Below are positions 24,436 to 36,800 of a stretch of 64,000 bases of DNA, in pieces. The notes beneath the pieces are model-generated. The model did not search any database, was not told the origin of the DNA, and worked only from the letters and a program-made list of their open reading frames with translations. The DNA is from Moorena sp. SIOASIH. GTDB lineage: Bacteria > Cyanobacteriota > Cyanobacteriia > Cyanobacteriales > Coleofasciculaceae. Positions within the stretch are counted from its first letter, which is position 1. Each line of letters starts with the position of its first letter. The stretch covers positions 124,001 through 188,000 of the forward strand of contig NZ_JAAHIH010000005.1 of NCBI RefSeq assembly GCF_010671925.1, read 5' to 3'. The position numbers and the translations under genes are program-made.

Positions 24436-27093
24436 CTAGAGTCTTTGTCTAGCTCGCTTAGCTAAACCCAGAACTTTTGCTTTGCCAGCATTTTGGGAAA
24501 ACCCTAATCCTAAACGAAATATTTCTGAAACGTAATACTTATCGCCGTCAGCGATAATGACCCCATTTTGCTTAAGGAGGCTAATGTCTTCTGTAGATAA
24601 GCCAATACTTTCTAGTTGAAAAGGGCTTTTTTTCTGTACTTCAGGTAATTGACGTAATTTATTAAATACTCTTTTTAAGGGTTCATTTTCTAGTTCTATT
24701 TCTTCAATTTTTGCTTTGCTACAATCAGCCAAAGAATCTCGAATTGCTTTGGGAACTAGAATTCGGTCTTGCCAATAATTCTTATCATCAATGAAAATGG
24801 ATTTTTCCGCAGCAATTTTCAGAAGACGCACGACATCCCTAGACTGAATTTGTCCATTGTAGTCAGATAATGCGGCAATTACAAACGGAGCAGAACGTGC
24901 TTGTTTAGAGCGATCCTTTCCTAGCTTTTTGCCCCACAAGGGTCTTAAAGTTTCCGTCAGTTCTGCTTCATTCATATCTTGAAGTTCGGCTGGCTTTAAC
25001 TTTAACGAAATCTTAGCTTTATCGGCAACCCAAGCAACTAATCTCAATACAGTTTCTTCATTCCACCTTAACCTATAAGGCTTATAGCGAGACATCATTT
25101 GACCGGAATTTTGACGGACAGAAGCGGTTAAAATATCTTGTCTGACAAAAATAATAATTCCTAAACAACGAAAGGGTTGTTGTTCCAGCCATTGAGGAAC
25201 ATCTTGCAATAAAGCTCGTAAAGCAGTTTGTTGAGCTTTGTGCTGAGCAAATTCTTGAAATAAGTCTTCCAATCCATCAATTACAGCTACTATCTTTTGT
25301 TTATTCTGTGCTATATACTTAGGTAAATCGCGACCGTTGCCTGTCATACCTAGACTCTTGGCAATCACATCCAACCAGCGATCGCGCCATTGACCTTCAT
25401 GTAAATTCTGTTCACATCCTTCTCGAATATAGTCTTTAATCTCACTGTCATCGACGGGAGGTGTCAACCCTATCTGTTTAGCACAATCTTTCCGTCCTTT
25501 ATCTACTATTTTTTTTGCTTTATCATTGAGATTATTTGAAGCGATAATTGGTGCGATCAAGGCTGTGCTATCTACATTACTTACTCCCACATCTTCTCTA
25601 AATTTTTGCCATTCTTTTCTGCGTATAATTTGCATAAACGTATAAGTTTTACCCGAACCCTTGGCTCCAATAACAACAGTGATTGGAATCTGGTTTCGAT
25701 AATCATTAGCTAAATTTTCTAAAGACTCAGTAACCAGAAAATCATCAGTCTCAGCACCCTCTGCATAAATCATTTTATCGGCTATATCTCTCAAGCTTTC
25801 TCTTTGAGACTGTGAACTTATAGGTTCATCTGCTTGATTCGAGTTATTTAAATTATCAGGCAGCCATTCCAATAAAGGATGTAGTAAATCAATTAATTGA
25901 GAACTTGCCAAGTGCTGCCAAACATCTTGCCAAGAATTAGATAAAATCTGTAACCTTTCAGTAAATGGAGTGGTAAGTCTAATTGGTTCACTATCTTCTC
26001 CCAGCAATGGTTGAATTGCTTCTAATATTGTTTGTTCTGATTCAATAACTAAACTTTTAGCTCTTTCATCTGGAGGGACTTTAGTGAAAATAAAACCAGG
26101 GGAAGGGTCTTGATCTCGCGTTGATGGTGCTAGTTTAGCAATTAATTCTAAAAGCCTCGCAGTTCCACTGATGGATTGTCCGCTTAAAGTAGAGACAAAG
26201 ATCCGATAGACTCGCGGATCTAAAATTAATCCTGCTGCTAATTCCGAGAGTCCTGCTGGCAAATCTACTAAAACGACATTGACTCCTAAGGCTTTGCCGA
26301 GAAGAGCTAAACTATCCGTTAATATAAAAGGGTTTTTATGGCCTTTAATTAGATGTTCTGGCTTAATGGCTAAGCCAGTCAATCGGCTATTAACACGAAA
26401 GGAAGGTAATATATAGATTCCGTCTACTAAAGCATTCTGAATTTTTTGGGTTGCTAAGTCAATAGTTTGCTCTGCGTCTGGAGAAGGGTCTCCATGAATT
26501 AAGGCAATAATATCGGCAAAACAAATAGGAGGATAAGGCAGCCTAGATTCTAATAACCAACTAATTCCAGGAGCCTCTAAATCCCCATCAATCAAAAGAA
26601 CTTTTTGCTTGGCGTTGATTAAAGCTTGTGCTAGGGCCAGAGCATGAATTGTTCGACCCACACCACCTTTAAAAGAATGAAAGGCAACTACCGGAGGTAA
26701 ATCATCTGGGAAGATATCCGGTGCTTGAAGCTTCTCAGTTCGTTGCCAAATAACAGTAGGTCTAGCTAGATTGGGGATAAGTTTATTAGGACTTGGGGGT
26801 TCTTCCTCTGTTTCTTCTAAAATAATCGGTAAGGTGCGCTGATTGCCCTCAGCACTTTCGAGGATAATACAATCATTACCCTGTTGGCCATTGTCTTGAA
26901 ATCGAGGATCGTAGATTTCCTGGAGCCATGTTTTGACTGAGTGTTGAGTACCAGGACGAATACCGAGAACTAATTCATCCCAATACCCTCTAGCCCAAAC
27001 TAAGTCTTCTGGCCATTGCTCTTGCTCTTGCGATCGCAACAAGACTTCTTCTACATCTACCCAGGTGTACAATCGAATATCTGATGGAATCAT
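24436..27093 (-). CDS. KGGVGR-motif ParA/MinD-like ATPase fused to a second P-loop (AAA/STAND-like) NTPase
   Basis: The 885-residue protein has about 130 N-terminal residues without a recognised domain. A deviant-Walker-A SIMIBI ATPase follows (FHSFKGGVGRTIHAL, residues 138-152; VLLIDGDLEAPG shortly after), in which the usual KGGVGKT Lys is Arg. Near residue 476 a second, classical P-loop (VIGAKGSGKTYTF) begins an AAA/STAND-like module with Walker B VAVIDGLEDLF near 607. The C-terminal 250 residues are helical. Annotated families called KGGVGR-motif variant ATPases have this two-NTPase layout and occur in predicted conflict (defence) operons. That assignment is from memory of motif and layout, so treat it as probable. 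No toxin or protease partner remains on either side. A possible broken upstream gene ends 2 bp before its ATG. Confidence 0.7.
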   Translation of the reverse strand: MIPSDIRLYTWVDVEEVLLRSQEQEQWPEDLVWARGYWDELVLGIRPGTQHSVKTWLQEIYDPRFQDNGQQGNDCIILESAEGNQRTLPIILEETEEEPPSPNKLIPNLARPTVIWQRTEKLQAPDIFPDDLPPVVAFHSFKGGVGRTIHALALAQALINAKQKVLLIDGDLEAPGISWLLESRLPYPPICFADIIALIHGDPSPDAEQTIDLATQKIQNALVDGIYILPSFRVNSRLTGLAIKPEHLIKGHKNPFILTDSLALLGKALGVNVVLVDLPAGLSELAAGLILDPRVYRIFVSTLSGQSISGTARLLELIAKLAPSTRDQDPSPGFIFTKVPPDERAKSLVIESEQTILEAIQPLLGEDSEPIRLTTPFTERLQILSNSWQDVWQHLASSQLIDLLHPLLEWLPDNLNNSNQADEPISSQSQRESLRDIADKMIYAEGAETDDFLVTESLENLANDYRNQIPITVVIGAKGSGKTYTFMQIIRRKEWQKFREDVGVSNVDSTALIAPIIASNNLNDKAKKIVDKGRKDCAKQIGLTPPVDDSEIKDYIREGCEQNLHEGQWRDRWLDVIAKSLGMTGNGRDLPKYIAQNKQKIVAVIDGLEDLFQEFAQHKAQQTALRALLQDVPQWLEQQPFRCLGIIIFVRQDILTASVRQNSGQMMSRYKPYRLRWNEETVLRLVAWVADKAKISLKLKPAELQDMNEAELTETLRPLWGKKLGKDRSKQARSAPFVIAALSDYNGQIQSRDVVRLLKIAAEKSIFIDDKNYWQDRILVPKAIRDSLADCSKAKIEEIELENEPLKRVFNKLRQLPEVQKKSPFQLESIGLSTEDISLLKQNGVIIADGDKYYVSEIFRLGLGFSQNAGKAKVLGLAKRARQRL

Positions 27094-27095
27094 CG

Positions 27096-27185
27096 TTATA
27101 TATTCTTTTTAATCCAATTACAAAGCTGATGGAGCCAATTGATTAAGTCTTCTTCATCTTCTTTCTTTATTGATTGACTGTGAGA
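27096..27185 (-). pseudogene. Possible C-terminal fragment of a lost gene upstream of the KGGVGR ATPase
   Basis: Read on the reverse strand, a short frame ends EEDLINWLHQLCNWIKKNI and stops 2 bp before the ATPase ATG, spacing typical of translationally coupled operon genes. Upstream of about 27185 the frame runs into repeat-like spacer (GGGAGAGAGGG and TAAGGGGGG stretches), with no start or domain. It may be the tail of a deleted partner gene; it is too short for proof. Confidence 0.3.
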
Positions 27186-27887
27186 TAATCCTGGGCCGGG
27201 TTGAGGGCAATAAGCCCTCTCTCCCTTATTACTGGGGTAAAGTTTGCAGGCGCACCGCTTGCGCGAAGGTCAAAGTTATCGGTCGGTATAGCGCTACGCG
27301 CAAGGCAAGAGGAATCCCCCCTAACCCCCCTTAATAAGGGGGGCAGGCAAGAGGCAAAAGTTGACGTGCATTAGCTTAGGTGCGCTTGACCCATTAAGAA
27401 TTTAATTCGCCACGGGTCGCACTTTGTCAGCTTTTATCAATGTCAAACACCTTAATGCGTAGTGCTATACTATCCGACCAGCACTGTTTTACCCCTCAAA
27501 GAAACGATTAGGACAGATTTATTGACCAGAAATTTCTCCCATAGCGGCTCCTACAGAGCATCCCAAAATTCCTGTTCACCGTTGATAACAGGGTCAAAGG
27601 TAAAAATTAAAAATATTTTATTATAACTAATTATCGACCAAACAGGCAGCTAAATTAGAAACTATTCCCGGTTTGGCTTCAACCCAATGAGTAATATGAT
27701 CTCCGGATAATTCCCCTTAATAAAAATCTCCCCATCTGACCATCTGACACCCGATCTATCTTTGACGAGCCATGTCACAGCCCTGCTATCAGTTGAGGGG
27801 TTGAGAGCAGTTTTGAGGAGATCACCCTTGACTTATCTCTGATAATCATTTAATGTATCAAGTGTTTGAAAAAATTGGGATTGTGTA
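27186..27887. other. Repeat-bearing spacer and promoter region of the NRPS-PKS gene
   Basis: About 700 bp contain a C-rich/G-rich inverted repeat near 27315-27345 (CCCCCCTTAATAAGGGGGG), the second GGTGCG repeat (27379-27421) and A/T-rich sequence before the NRPS-PKS. No credible open frame is present. In particular, nothing encodes the missing N-terminal half of the condensation domain. Confidence 0.55.
27379..27421. repeat. GGTGCG...GGGTCGCAC interspersed palindromic repeat, copy 2
   Basis: This 43-bp unit is almost identical over its full length to 2766-2810: one T replaces an A in the loop and the last CC is lost. The near-identity 24.6 kb apart indicates recent dispersal. Confidence 0.75.
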
Positions 27888-30800
27888 ATGGTTACAGGGA
27901 CAACGGTTGAGCCAAAAATCCATCTAACCGAACAACGAACCTACTGGCAGCAAAGGCTATCAGGGGATTTACCATTGTTAGAAATCCCAATAGATTATCC
28001 ACGTTTATCGGTGTCATCAGTAAAGGAATCAACAGAAGTCACCGAGCTGGATAGAGAGTTTTACCAAGAAATAAAAACCATAAGCGATCGCTTCAAGGTC
28101 AGCTCATTTACCTTCCTCCTGACCGCCTTTAAAATTATGTGGCTCCGTTATACGGGCATCGAAGATTTCATCATCGGGTCTGTGGCAACTAGCGTAAAGG
28201 AATCCAGGGGTTTGAAGACCTCCCAGGAAGGGGAACACCAGGGTGGAGTTAGGATTAATCCGATTGCCTTGCGGACAGATCTAAGCAGTGATGAAAGCAA
28301 TGATATCAGTGGGAAAGAAGTTTTAAAGCGGGTTAGCCAAACCGTTGAAGAAGCTGCCTTATATCGAGATTACCCATTTGAGGAACTCCTCAAGGGGATG
28401 AACAGAAATGAGGAATTAGCAGAAGAATTAGCAAAAGCCTCGATTTTTCAAGTGATGTTGGTGTGGTGCGATCAACCATTCCCTCACACGCAGACAGCAA
28501 TTAGCGAAGCAGAACTCAAAGAAATATCAGCCTACACCAGCCAGTGCGATCTAGTGGTGGTAGCTAAAGAAAAAGAAGGAAAATTAACATTAAGCTGGCA
28601 ATACAACACAGAGTTATTTAAATCCGACTCAATTAGGCGAATGTTGGGGCATTGGCTTTCCTTGCTACAAGCAATGATCGCCAATCCAGACCAATCTATT
28701 GCGACGATGCCCCTATTAACTGAAGCCGAACGGCAGCAACTGCTGGTGGAATGGAACGATACCTCAGCAGAGTATCCCCAAGATAAATGTATCCATCAGT
28801 TGTTTGAACAGCAAGTTGAACGCACCCCAGATGCAGTAGCTGTAGTATTTGAAGAGGAACAACTAACTTACCGAGAACTGAACCAACGAGCCAATCAACT
28901 GGCTCGCTATTTACAAGAACTGGGTGTAGCACCAGAAGTATTGGTGGGGATATGTGTTGAGCGTACGCACCAAATGCTGGTGGGACTATTGGCAATCCTC
29001 AAAGCAGGTGGGGCTTATGTGCCCTTAGATCCAGCCTATCCCCAAGAGCGCTTGGCCTATATGTTAGAAGATGCCCAAGCACCAGTATTATTGACTGATT
29101 CGTCCTTAGTTACCAATCAAGAGTCATTAGTTGCCGACAAAGAACAATTAACAATAGTTTGCTTAGATACTGATTGGGAACTCATCTCTCAACAAAGCCA
29201 GGGAAACACCGATAGTGGCGTAAAGCCCGAAAACTTAGCCTATACAATCTACACCTCTGGTTCCACAGGCAAACCCAAGGGAGTGCAAATTCCTCATCAA
29301 TCCGTAGTCAACTTTTTAACCTCCATGGCCCAACGGCCTGGATTAAGGTCACAGGATACTCTGGTAGCAGTTACCACCATATCCTTTGATATTGCCGGAC
29401 TAGAACTTTACCTGCCCCTTAGTGTTGGAGCCAAGATAGTTTTGGTCAGCCGTGAAGTAGCTTCTTCCGGGCAGTTGTTGGGCAAACTGATTAAAGATTG
29501 TGACGCTACGGTGATGCAAGCCACTCCAGCCACCTGGTATTTGCTGTTAGCATCCGGTTGGGAAGGTATCCGAGGGTTAAAAATCCTTTGTGGTGGCGAA
29601 GCATTACCCTCAGAACTCGCGGATCAGCTCTTAGATAGGAAAGCTTCCCTGTGGAATATGTACGGTCCTACAGAAGCAACTATCTGGTCAACTGTCCACG
29701 AAGTAGGCAAACAGAGGCAATCTCAACAAGCTAAAGATGCCCCAGAATCAATCGGCCAACCCATTGCCAATACGCAAATCTATATCCTCGATGCCCATCT
29801 GATGCCAGTTCCCATTGGAGTCGTTGGGGAACTACACATTGGTGGCGCTGGTCTGGCTAGAGGTTATCGTAATCGTCCAGATTTAACCAAAGAAAAATTT
29901 ATTAGCAATCCCTTTGATGCATCAAAATCAGAACGCCTTTACAAAACTGGAGATTTAGCCCGTTACTTGCCTGATGGCAAGATCGAGTTTCTCGGTCGTA
30001 TCGATCATCAAGTCAAAGTTCGCGGCTTCCGCATTGAACTTGGAGAAATCGAATCAGTCCTGAACCGACATTCTGGAGTACATCAAAGTGTCGTTGTTGC
30101 CCAGGAAAACCAAGGCAATGGTGTTTCAGGAGGGGATAAACGGCTGGTAGCTTATATTGTTGCCAATCCCAACTACGAAGGTAGTGAAGAGAAAGACGAA
30201 AGCGAAGCCCAAGCTATCCAAGAGCAATGGCAAGAGTTGTGGAACCTGGCTTATAGCCAAGAAGCAACCGAAGCCGATCCCACCTTCAACATCAGTGGTT
30301 GGAACGACAGCTATAGTGGTGCGCCTATCCCAGCTACCCACATGCGCGAATGGGTAGAGGGGACAGTTGAGAGGATTCTCTCCTGTAAACCCAACCGTGT
30401 ACTAGAAATTGGTTGCGGAACTGGGATGTTGTTATTTCGGATTGCGCCCCATACCTCCTCTTACTGCGGTGTAGATATTGCTCCCCAAGCCCTGCGCTAT
30501 ATCCAGGAACAAATGGATAAATTGGAGGGCAGTTGGTCTCATGTCGAGCTGCGCCAGGGTTATGCTGACAAAGCTGTTCAGGAAATTGAAGTAGGAGAAT
30601 TTGACACCTTAATCATTAACTCAGTGGTGCAACTTTTCCCCGGTATTGATTACTTAGTAGACGTGATTGAAACCGCAGCGAAGTTGCTAAAACCTGGGGG
30701 AAGCATTGTCATTGGAGATGTACGTAGTTTGACCTTGTTAGAAGCGTTCCACGCCTCTGTGCAACTCCAGCAAGCTCCCACCTCCTTGACCAAAAAGCAA

Positions 30801-33800
30801 TTGCTGCAGCGAGTGCGCAAAAGTATAGTCCAAGAGGGGCAAATGGCCATCGACCCGGGCTTTTTCACGGCCTTGGGGGCACATCTGCCCCAAATTAGTG
30901 ACGTCCAAATACAGCTCAGGCGGGGGCGTTACCAGAATGAAATGAGCAAATTCCGCTATGATGCTATTCTTCATGTCGGTAAAGATATTTCTCCGACAGC
31001 ACAGCCGAGCTGGTTGAACTGGGAAGAGGCGAAAGATAATGGTAATGACAACCATTTGAGGTATATCCAGGAACTACTGGTGGAACAAGAGCCAGAGGTG
31101 CTAGGTGTCAAGGGAGTACCTAATGGCCGTTTATCTGAAGAAATTCAGCTTCTGGAACTGCTACACAATGGAGAAACTGCTACGGTAGGTCAACTAAGGG
31201 AAAACCTCCAACAGTTAAAGGTCGATGGGATAGAACCAGAAGATTGGTGGGAATTAAGCGATAAACTTCCTTATACCATTGCCATTAACTGGTCTGAGCA
31301 GGAAGCTAAAGGGCGCTACGATGTCCTATTTCAAAAAGGCACATCTGCCCCCAAGTTCCCCATGTCCTCCTCTGGTCATTTACCCTGGACAGCCTATGCT
31401 AATAATCCCTTACAAGGACAAGTAGCCAGCCAATTGGAACCAGAATTACGCCGTTATTTGCACAAAAATCTACCGGACTACATGGTTCCGGCTGGCTTTG
31501 TGACCCTAGAGGAAATGCCTCTGACCCCCAATGGCAAGGTAAACCGCCGGGCACTGCCTGCCCCAGACCGGTCTCGTCCTGATTTGGCAACAGCTCTAGT
31601 GATGCCCCAGTCAGAAACAGAGCAAGTAATAGCAAAGGTATGGCAAGAAGTCCTGCAGTTAGAGGTAGTGGGGATTAAGGATAATTTCTTTGAACTAGGT
31701 GGTAATTCTTTACTCCTAACCCAGGTTTATAACAAATTAACAGGAACGTTTGGCTCCCAACTATCCATTGTCAAGCTGTTTCAATACTCAACCATACAGA
31801 GTTTGGCTCAAAATTTAAGTCAGGTACAAAAAGAAGAACTAACTCTGAGTGACCGTAAACCAAAGAAAAGGAAAACCAAAACTGAAACTGAAATAGCCAT
31901 CATTGGCATGTCTGGTCGTTTCCCAGGTGCTAATAATATTGATGAATTTTGGCAAAATCTGCGAGATGGGATCGAATCCATTTCCTTTTTTGGTGAGCAG
32001 GAATTGGAATTAGAGGACACCACCTTATTGAATCAGCCTAACTACGTCAATGCAGGGGCTTTTTTACCTGGTGTTGAGGAGTTTGATGCTTCTTTCTTTG
32101 GCTACAGCGCCAAGGAAGCAGAAATTATGGATCCCCAACAGCGGATTTTCTTAGAATGTGCTTGGGAAGCTCTAGAAACGGCTGGCTACAATCCTCAAAC
32201 CTATCAAGGAGCGGTAGGGGTTTATGCTGGTTCGGGCATGAATACTTACTTAATCAACAATGTTCATCCTAACCGCAGTTTTTCCCCCCAACGCACCTTT
32301 TTAGGTTCAGCCTTCGATCTTCAGGTAAGGTTAGCAAATGGTAAGGATTTTCTGCCCACAAGGGTTTCTTACAAGTTGAATTTAACTGGGCCAAGCGTTA
32401 ACGTACAAACGGCTTGTTCTACTTCCCTAGTGGCAGTACATATGGCTTGCCAAACTCTGCAAAGCGGCGAATGTGACATAGCTCTGGCAGGAGGTGTTGC
32501 GGTTACAGTTCCCCAGAAGACGGGCTATCTCTATCAAGAGGATATGATTTTTTCTGACGATGGTCACTGCCGAGCTTTTGATGCTGAAGCGAAGGGAACT
32601 GTGTTTGGGAATGGAGTTGGTATTGTTATCCTCAAATTACTCAGCAAAGCCATTGAAGATGGGGATAATATCCAAGCTGTCATTAAAGGTTCTGCAGTTA
32701 ATAATGATGGAGCCTTGAAGGTGGGCTATACAGCTCCCAGCGTGGAGGGTCAACTAGAGGTAATTTCATCGGCTATGGCAGAAGCTGAGGTAGATGCTAG
32801 TACGGTTACTTATGTAGAAACCCACGGAACAGGAACAGCTCTCGGAGACCCGATTGAAATAGGAGCGCTAAGCCAAGCATTTGCCAAGATTACTGATAAA
32901 AAGGGCTTTTGTGCCATTGGCTCAGTAAAAACTAACATTGGACATTTGATTGAAGCAGCAGGAATTGCCGGACTGATTAAAACAGTATTGGCCTTAAAAC
33001 ACAAGCAAATACCGCCAACGCTCCACTTTAAACAAGCTAATCCCAACATTGATTTTGAAAATAGCCCCTTCTACGTTAATACGAAATTTTCTGAATGGGA
33101 AAGGAATGGAACTCCCCGCCGCGCTGGAGTGAGTTCTTTTGGGATGGGAGGAACCAATGCCCATGTGGTTTTGGAAGAAGCACCCTCACAATTCAAAATT
33201 CAAAATTCAAAATTCAAAAATGAGCGTCCAAGGCATGTTTTGACACTATCGGCGAAAACAGATCAGGCTTTACGAGAGTTGGCACAACGTTATGTCAATT
33301 ATCTTGATGGTGCTCAAGATGCAGAGTTGGGTGATATTTGTTTTACGGCTAATACAGGACGCAAGCACTTTAACCATCGTTTAGCGGTTGTGGCTGAATC
33401 ATTACAGCAGCTACAGGAACAATTGGCAGCTTTTCCGCCATCGATGGTTCATGTAGTAAATACTCAGCAAAAACCAAACGCGATCGCTTTTATGTTTACT
33501 GGGCAAGGTTCCCAGTATATGGGTATGGGTCGTCAACTCTACGAAACCCAACCTACTTTCCGGGAAGCCCTCGAACGCTGCGACCAAATCCTGCGCTCTT
33601 ATCTAGACCAATCTTTACTAGAAGTAATTTATCCCGACTCTGACCAGTCACTAGCCACTGATAACTGGTCACTGAATCAGACGGCTTATACCCAACCGGC
33701 TTTATTTGCGATCGCATATTCCCTATTCCAGTTGTGGAAATCTTGGGGCATAGAACCCGATGTAGTCATGGGTCATAGCGTAGGGGAATATGTCGCTGCT

Positions 33801-36800
33801 TGTGTGGCTGGAGTGTTTAGTCTAGAAGATGGCCTGAAACTGATTGCCGAACGGGGAAGGCTAATGCAGGCTTTACCTCAAGATGGGGAGATGGTCTCTT
33901 TAATGGCTTCATTAGAACAAGCGATCGCAGCCATTAAACCCTATGAAAAAGATGTTGCTATTGCTGCGATTAATGGCGATGAAAGTATCGTAATTTCTGG
34001 AAAACGCGAAGCAATTAATGCCGTTATTACCACCCTGGAAGCTGATGGCATCAAGACCAAAAAATTAACGGTATCCCATGCTTTCCACTCGCCCTTGATG
34101 GAGCCAATACTGCAAGAGTTTGAGCATGTGGCTCGACAAATCAGCTTTTCTTCACCACAAATTAAGTTGATTTCCAATGTTACTGGGAAAGTAGCAAAAG
34201 AAGAGATAGCAACCCCAGGTTATTGGTGTCGTCATATTCTCCAGCCAGTCCAATTTGCTGCTAGTATGAATACTTTGGAACAGCAGGGTGTGGAAGTATT
34301 GCTAGAGATGGGTCCCAAACCAATCCTCTTGGGCATGGGTCGCGACTGTTTACCGGAACATCAGGGATTGTGGCTTCCTAGTTTGCGTCCTCAACAAGAT
34401 GATTGGCAACAGCTCCTGACCAGTTTGGGTCAACTCTATGTCCAGGGAATATCGGTAGATTGGTTTGGTTTTGATCAAGACTATGGGCGCTGTCGGGAAC
34501 AACTCCCTACTTATCCCTTCCAGCGGCAACGCTATTGGGTAGAAGCTCCTGATTGGTATCGGCAGGGAGTACTTCCTCAGGCAAATGGTAACGGTAACGG
34601 TAATGGTAATGGTAATGGTAATGGTAAAACCAGCTACCACGAAGCACTACCAAAAACCCCCAAGAAATCTCTGGAAAATTGGCTTTATGAGGTAGAGTGG
34701 CGTATCAAAGAGCGTCAGAGTTCTGCACTACTCAAGCCGAAGAAGTGGCTCGTATTTACTGATAGTCAAGGAGTTGGCCAGCAGTTAGTTGCCTTACTCC
34801 AGTCCCAAGATCACGGATGTACAGTTGTCTTCCCTGGTAAGGAGTACGAACAGATAGCTGAGCAAACCTTCAGGATAGACCCTGCTAATCCTCAACACTA
34901 TCAGCAGCTCTGGGAGAAAATATCGAACATTGATGGGGTGGTACATCTATGGAGCTTAGATTCCTCCCTTGACCTAGAGTTAGCCTCAAGGATTAGCTGT
35001 GGCAGTACTTTATATCTAATCCAAACTCTCCTGAAGCAAGATGGGTTACCTCCTCGCTTATGGTTTGCTACCCGAGGAGCCCAAGCAGTGGGAGCAAATC
35101 CTGCTGTGCCTGGAGTGGCTCAATCTCCCTTATGGGGCATGGGAAAAGTTATTGCTTTAGAATACCCAGAATTCAATTCCGTCCTGGTGGATTTAGACCC
35201 CAACCCAGCAGTGGATGAGATACAAACCCTATGGGAAGAAATTCAGTCAGAGGATAAAGAAGACCAAGTAGCATTTCGCAACCAAGCTCGTTATGTAGCT
35301 AGGCTAGTATCTCGATCCCCTGTTGTTGAAACAAACAAGCCTCTGGTGTTCCACAATGATCGCAGCTATCTAATTACTGGTGGTTTAGGAGATTTAGGTT
35401 TACTGGTAGCCCAGTGGATGGTGGAACAAGGGGCAAAAAACCTGGTGCTAGTAGGACGAAGTAGCCCTAAACCAGCGATCGAGCATAAGTTAAAAAAGCT
35501 AGAAAACTCAGGTGCTCGGGTGGTAGTAGCCCAAGCAGATGTGTCTAATGCAGGGCAAGTTACCGAGTTACTAACTAAGATAGAGCAATCCTCGCTTCCT
35601 CTAGGGGGTATAGTTCACGCCGCTGGAGTTGTTGAGTTCAGCGGACTGTCGCAGCAAGATTGGCAGCGCTTTGCCCAAGTTCTGGTTGCCAAAGTACAGG
35701 GAACGTGGAATCTACATGCTCTTACCCAAAACCAGCCTTTGGATTTCTTTGTCTGTTTTTCCTCCATTGCCTCCTTATTAGGTTCTCACGGTCTAGGGAG
35801 CTATGGGGCAGCTAATGCCTTTCTCGATTCAATAGCAGCTCATCGTCAAGCCTTGGGATTACCTGCTTTAACCGTTAATTGGGGACCTTGGGGTGAGCTA
35901 GGAATGGGGGCAAAACTGAGTACTGACCATCAGGGGCGAATAGCTGCTTGGGGGCTGGCAAACGTAGCTCCAAAGCAGGGATTGTTTGCACTGGAACAAC
36001 TGCTTCAACAAGATCTAGCACAAGTAGGTGTAATGTCAGTGGACTGGGATAAGTGGCTACGGCAATTCCACAGTCTGCCACCTTTCTATGAAGATGTTGC
36101 GCCAAATACTACTGTAAATACTACTGTCAGGGAAACAAATCTTGATTTTAAGACAGAATTAGAGGCAGTTCCGGCTAAGCAACGTCGGGATTTGTTAGTA
36201 GAGCGCGTTCGTACCCAAGTTGCTAAAACCTTAGGATTAAGTTCTCCAGATCAAATAGAACTGGGGCAAAGGTTAATTGATTTGGGTCTGGATTCTCTAA
36301 TGGCAGTTCAGTTGAGGAATCATCTCCAATCTAGCGTGGGCTGCTCTCTACGTTCAACTGTACTATTTGACTATCCAACCATAGAGGCAATGGTTGATTA
36401 TTTATCCCAAGAAGTTTTTGCTGATCTCGATTCGCCAAGCCTAGCAACCCAAAATAATTCCACCGGTAACGACTCCTTCCTTTCTACCTTAGTGCCCATT
36501 CAGCCCGAGGGGTCAAAGCCTCCTTTATTCTTGGTTTCCGGAATTCTTGGCAATGTCTTTGACTTCCAGCAGTTGGCACGTCATCTAGATTCGGAACAAC
36601 CGTTATATGGTTTGCGTACCCTTGGTCTTGAGGAGGACTTCCAACCTTATACTCGTATGGCAGATATTGCTGCCCACCATATTAAAGCCCTACAAGCAGT
36701 TCAACCCAACGGCCCCTATCTACTAGGGGGTCATTCTTTTGGAGGCAAAGTGGCTTTCGAGATGGCTCAACAATTATGGAATCAAGGACAGGAAGTATCT

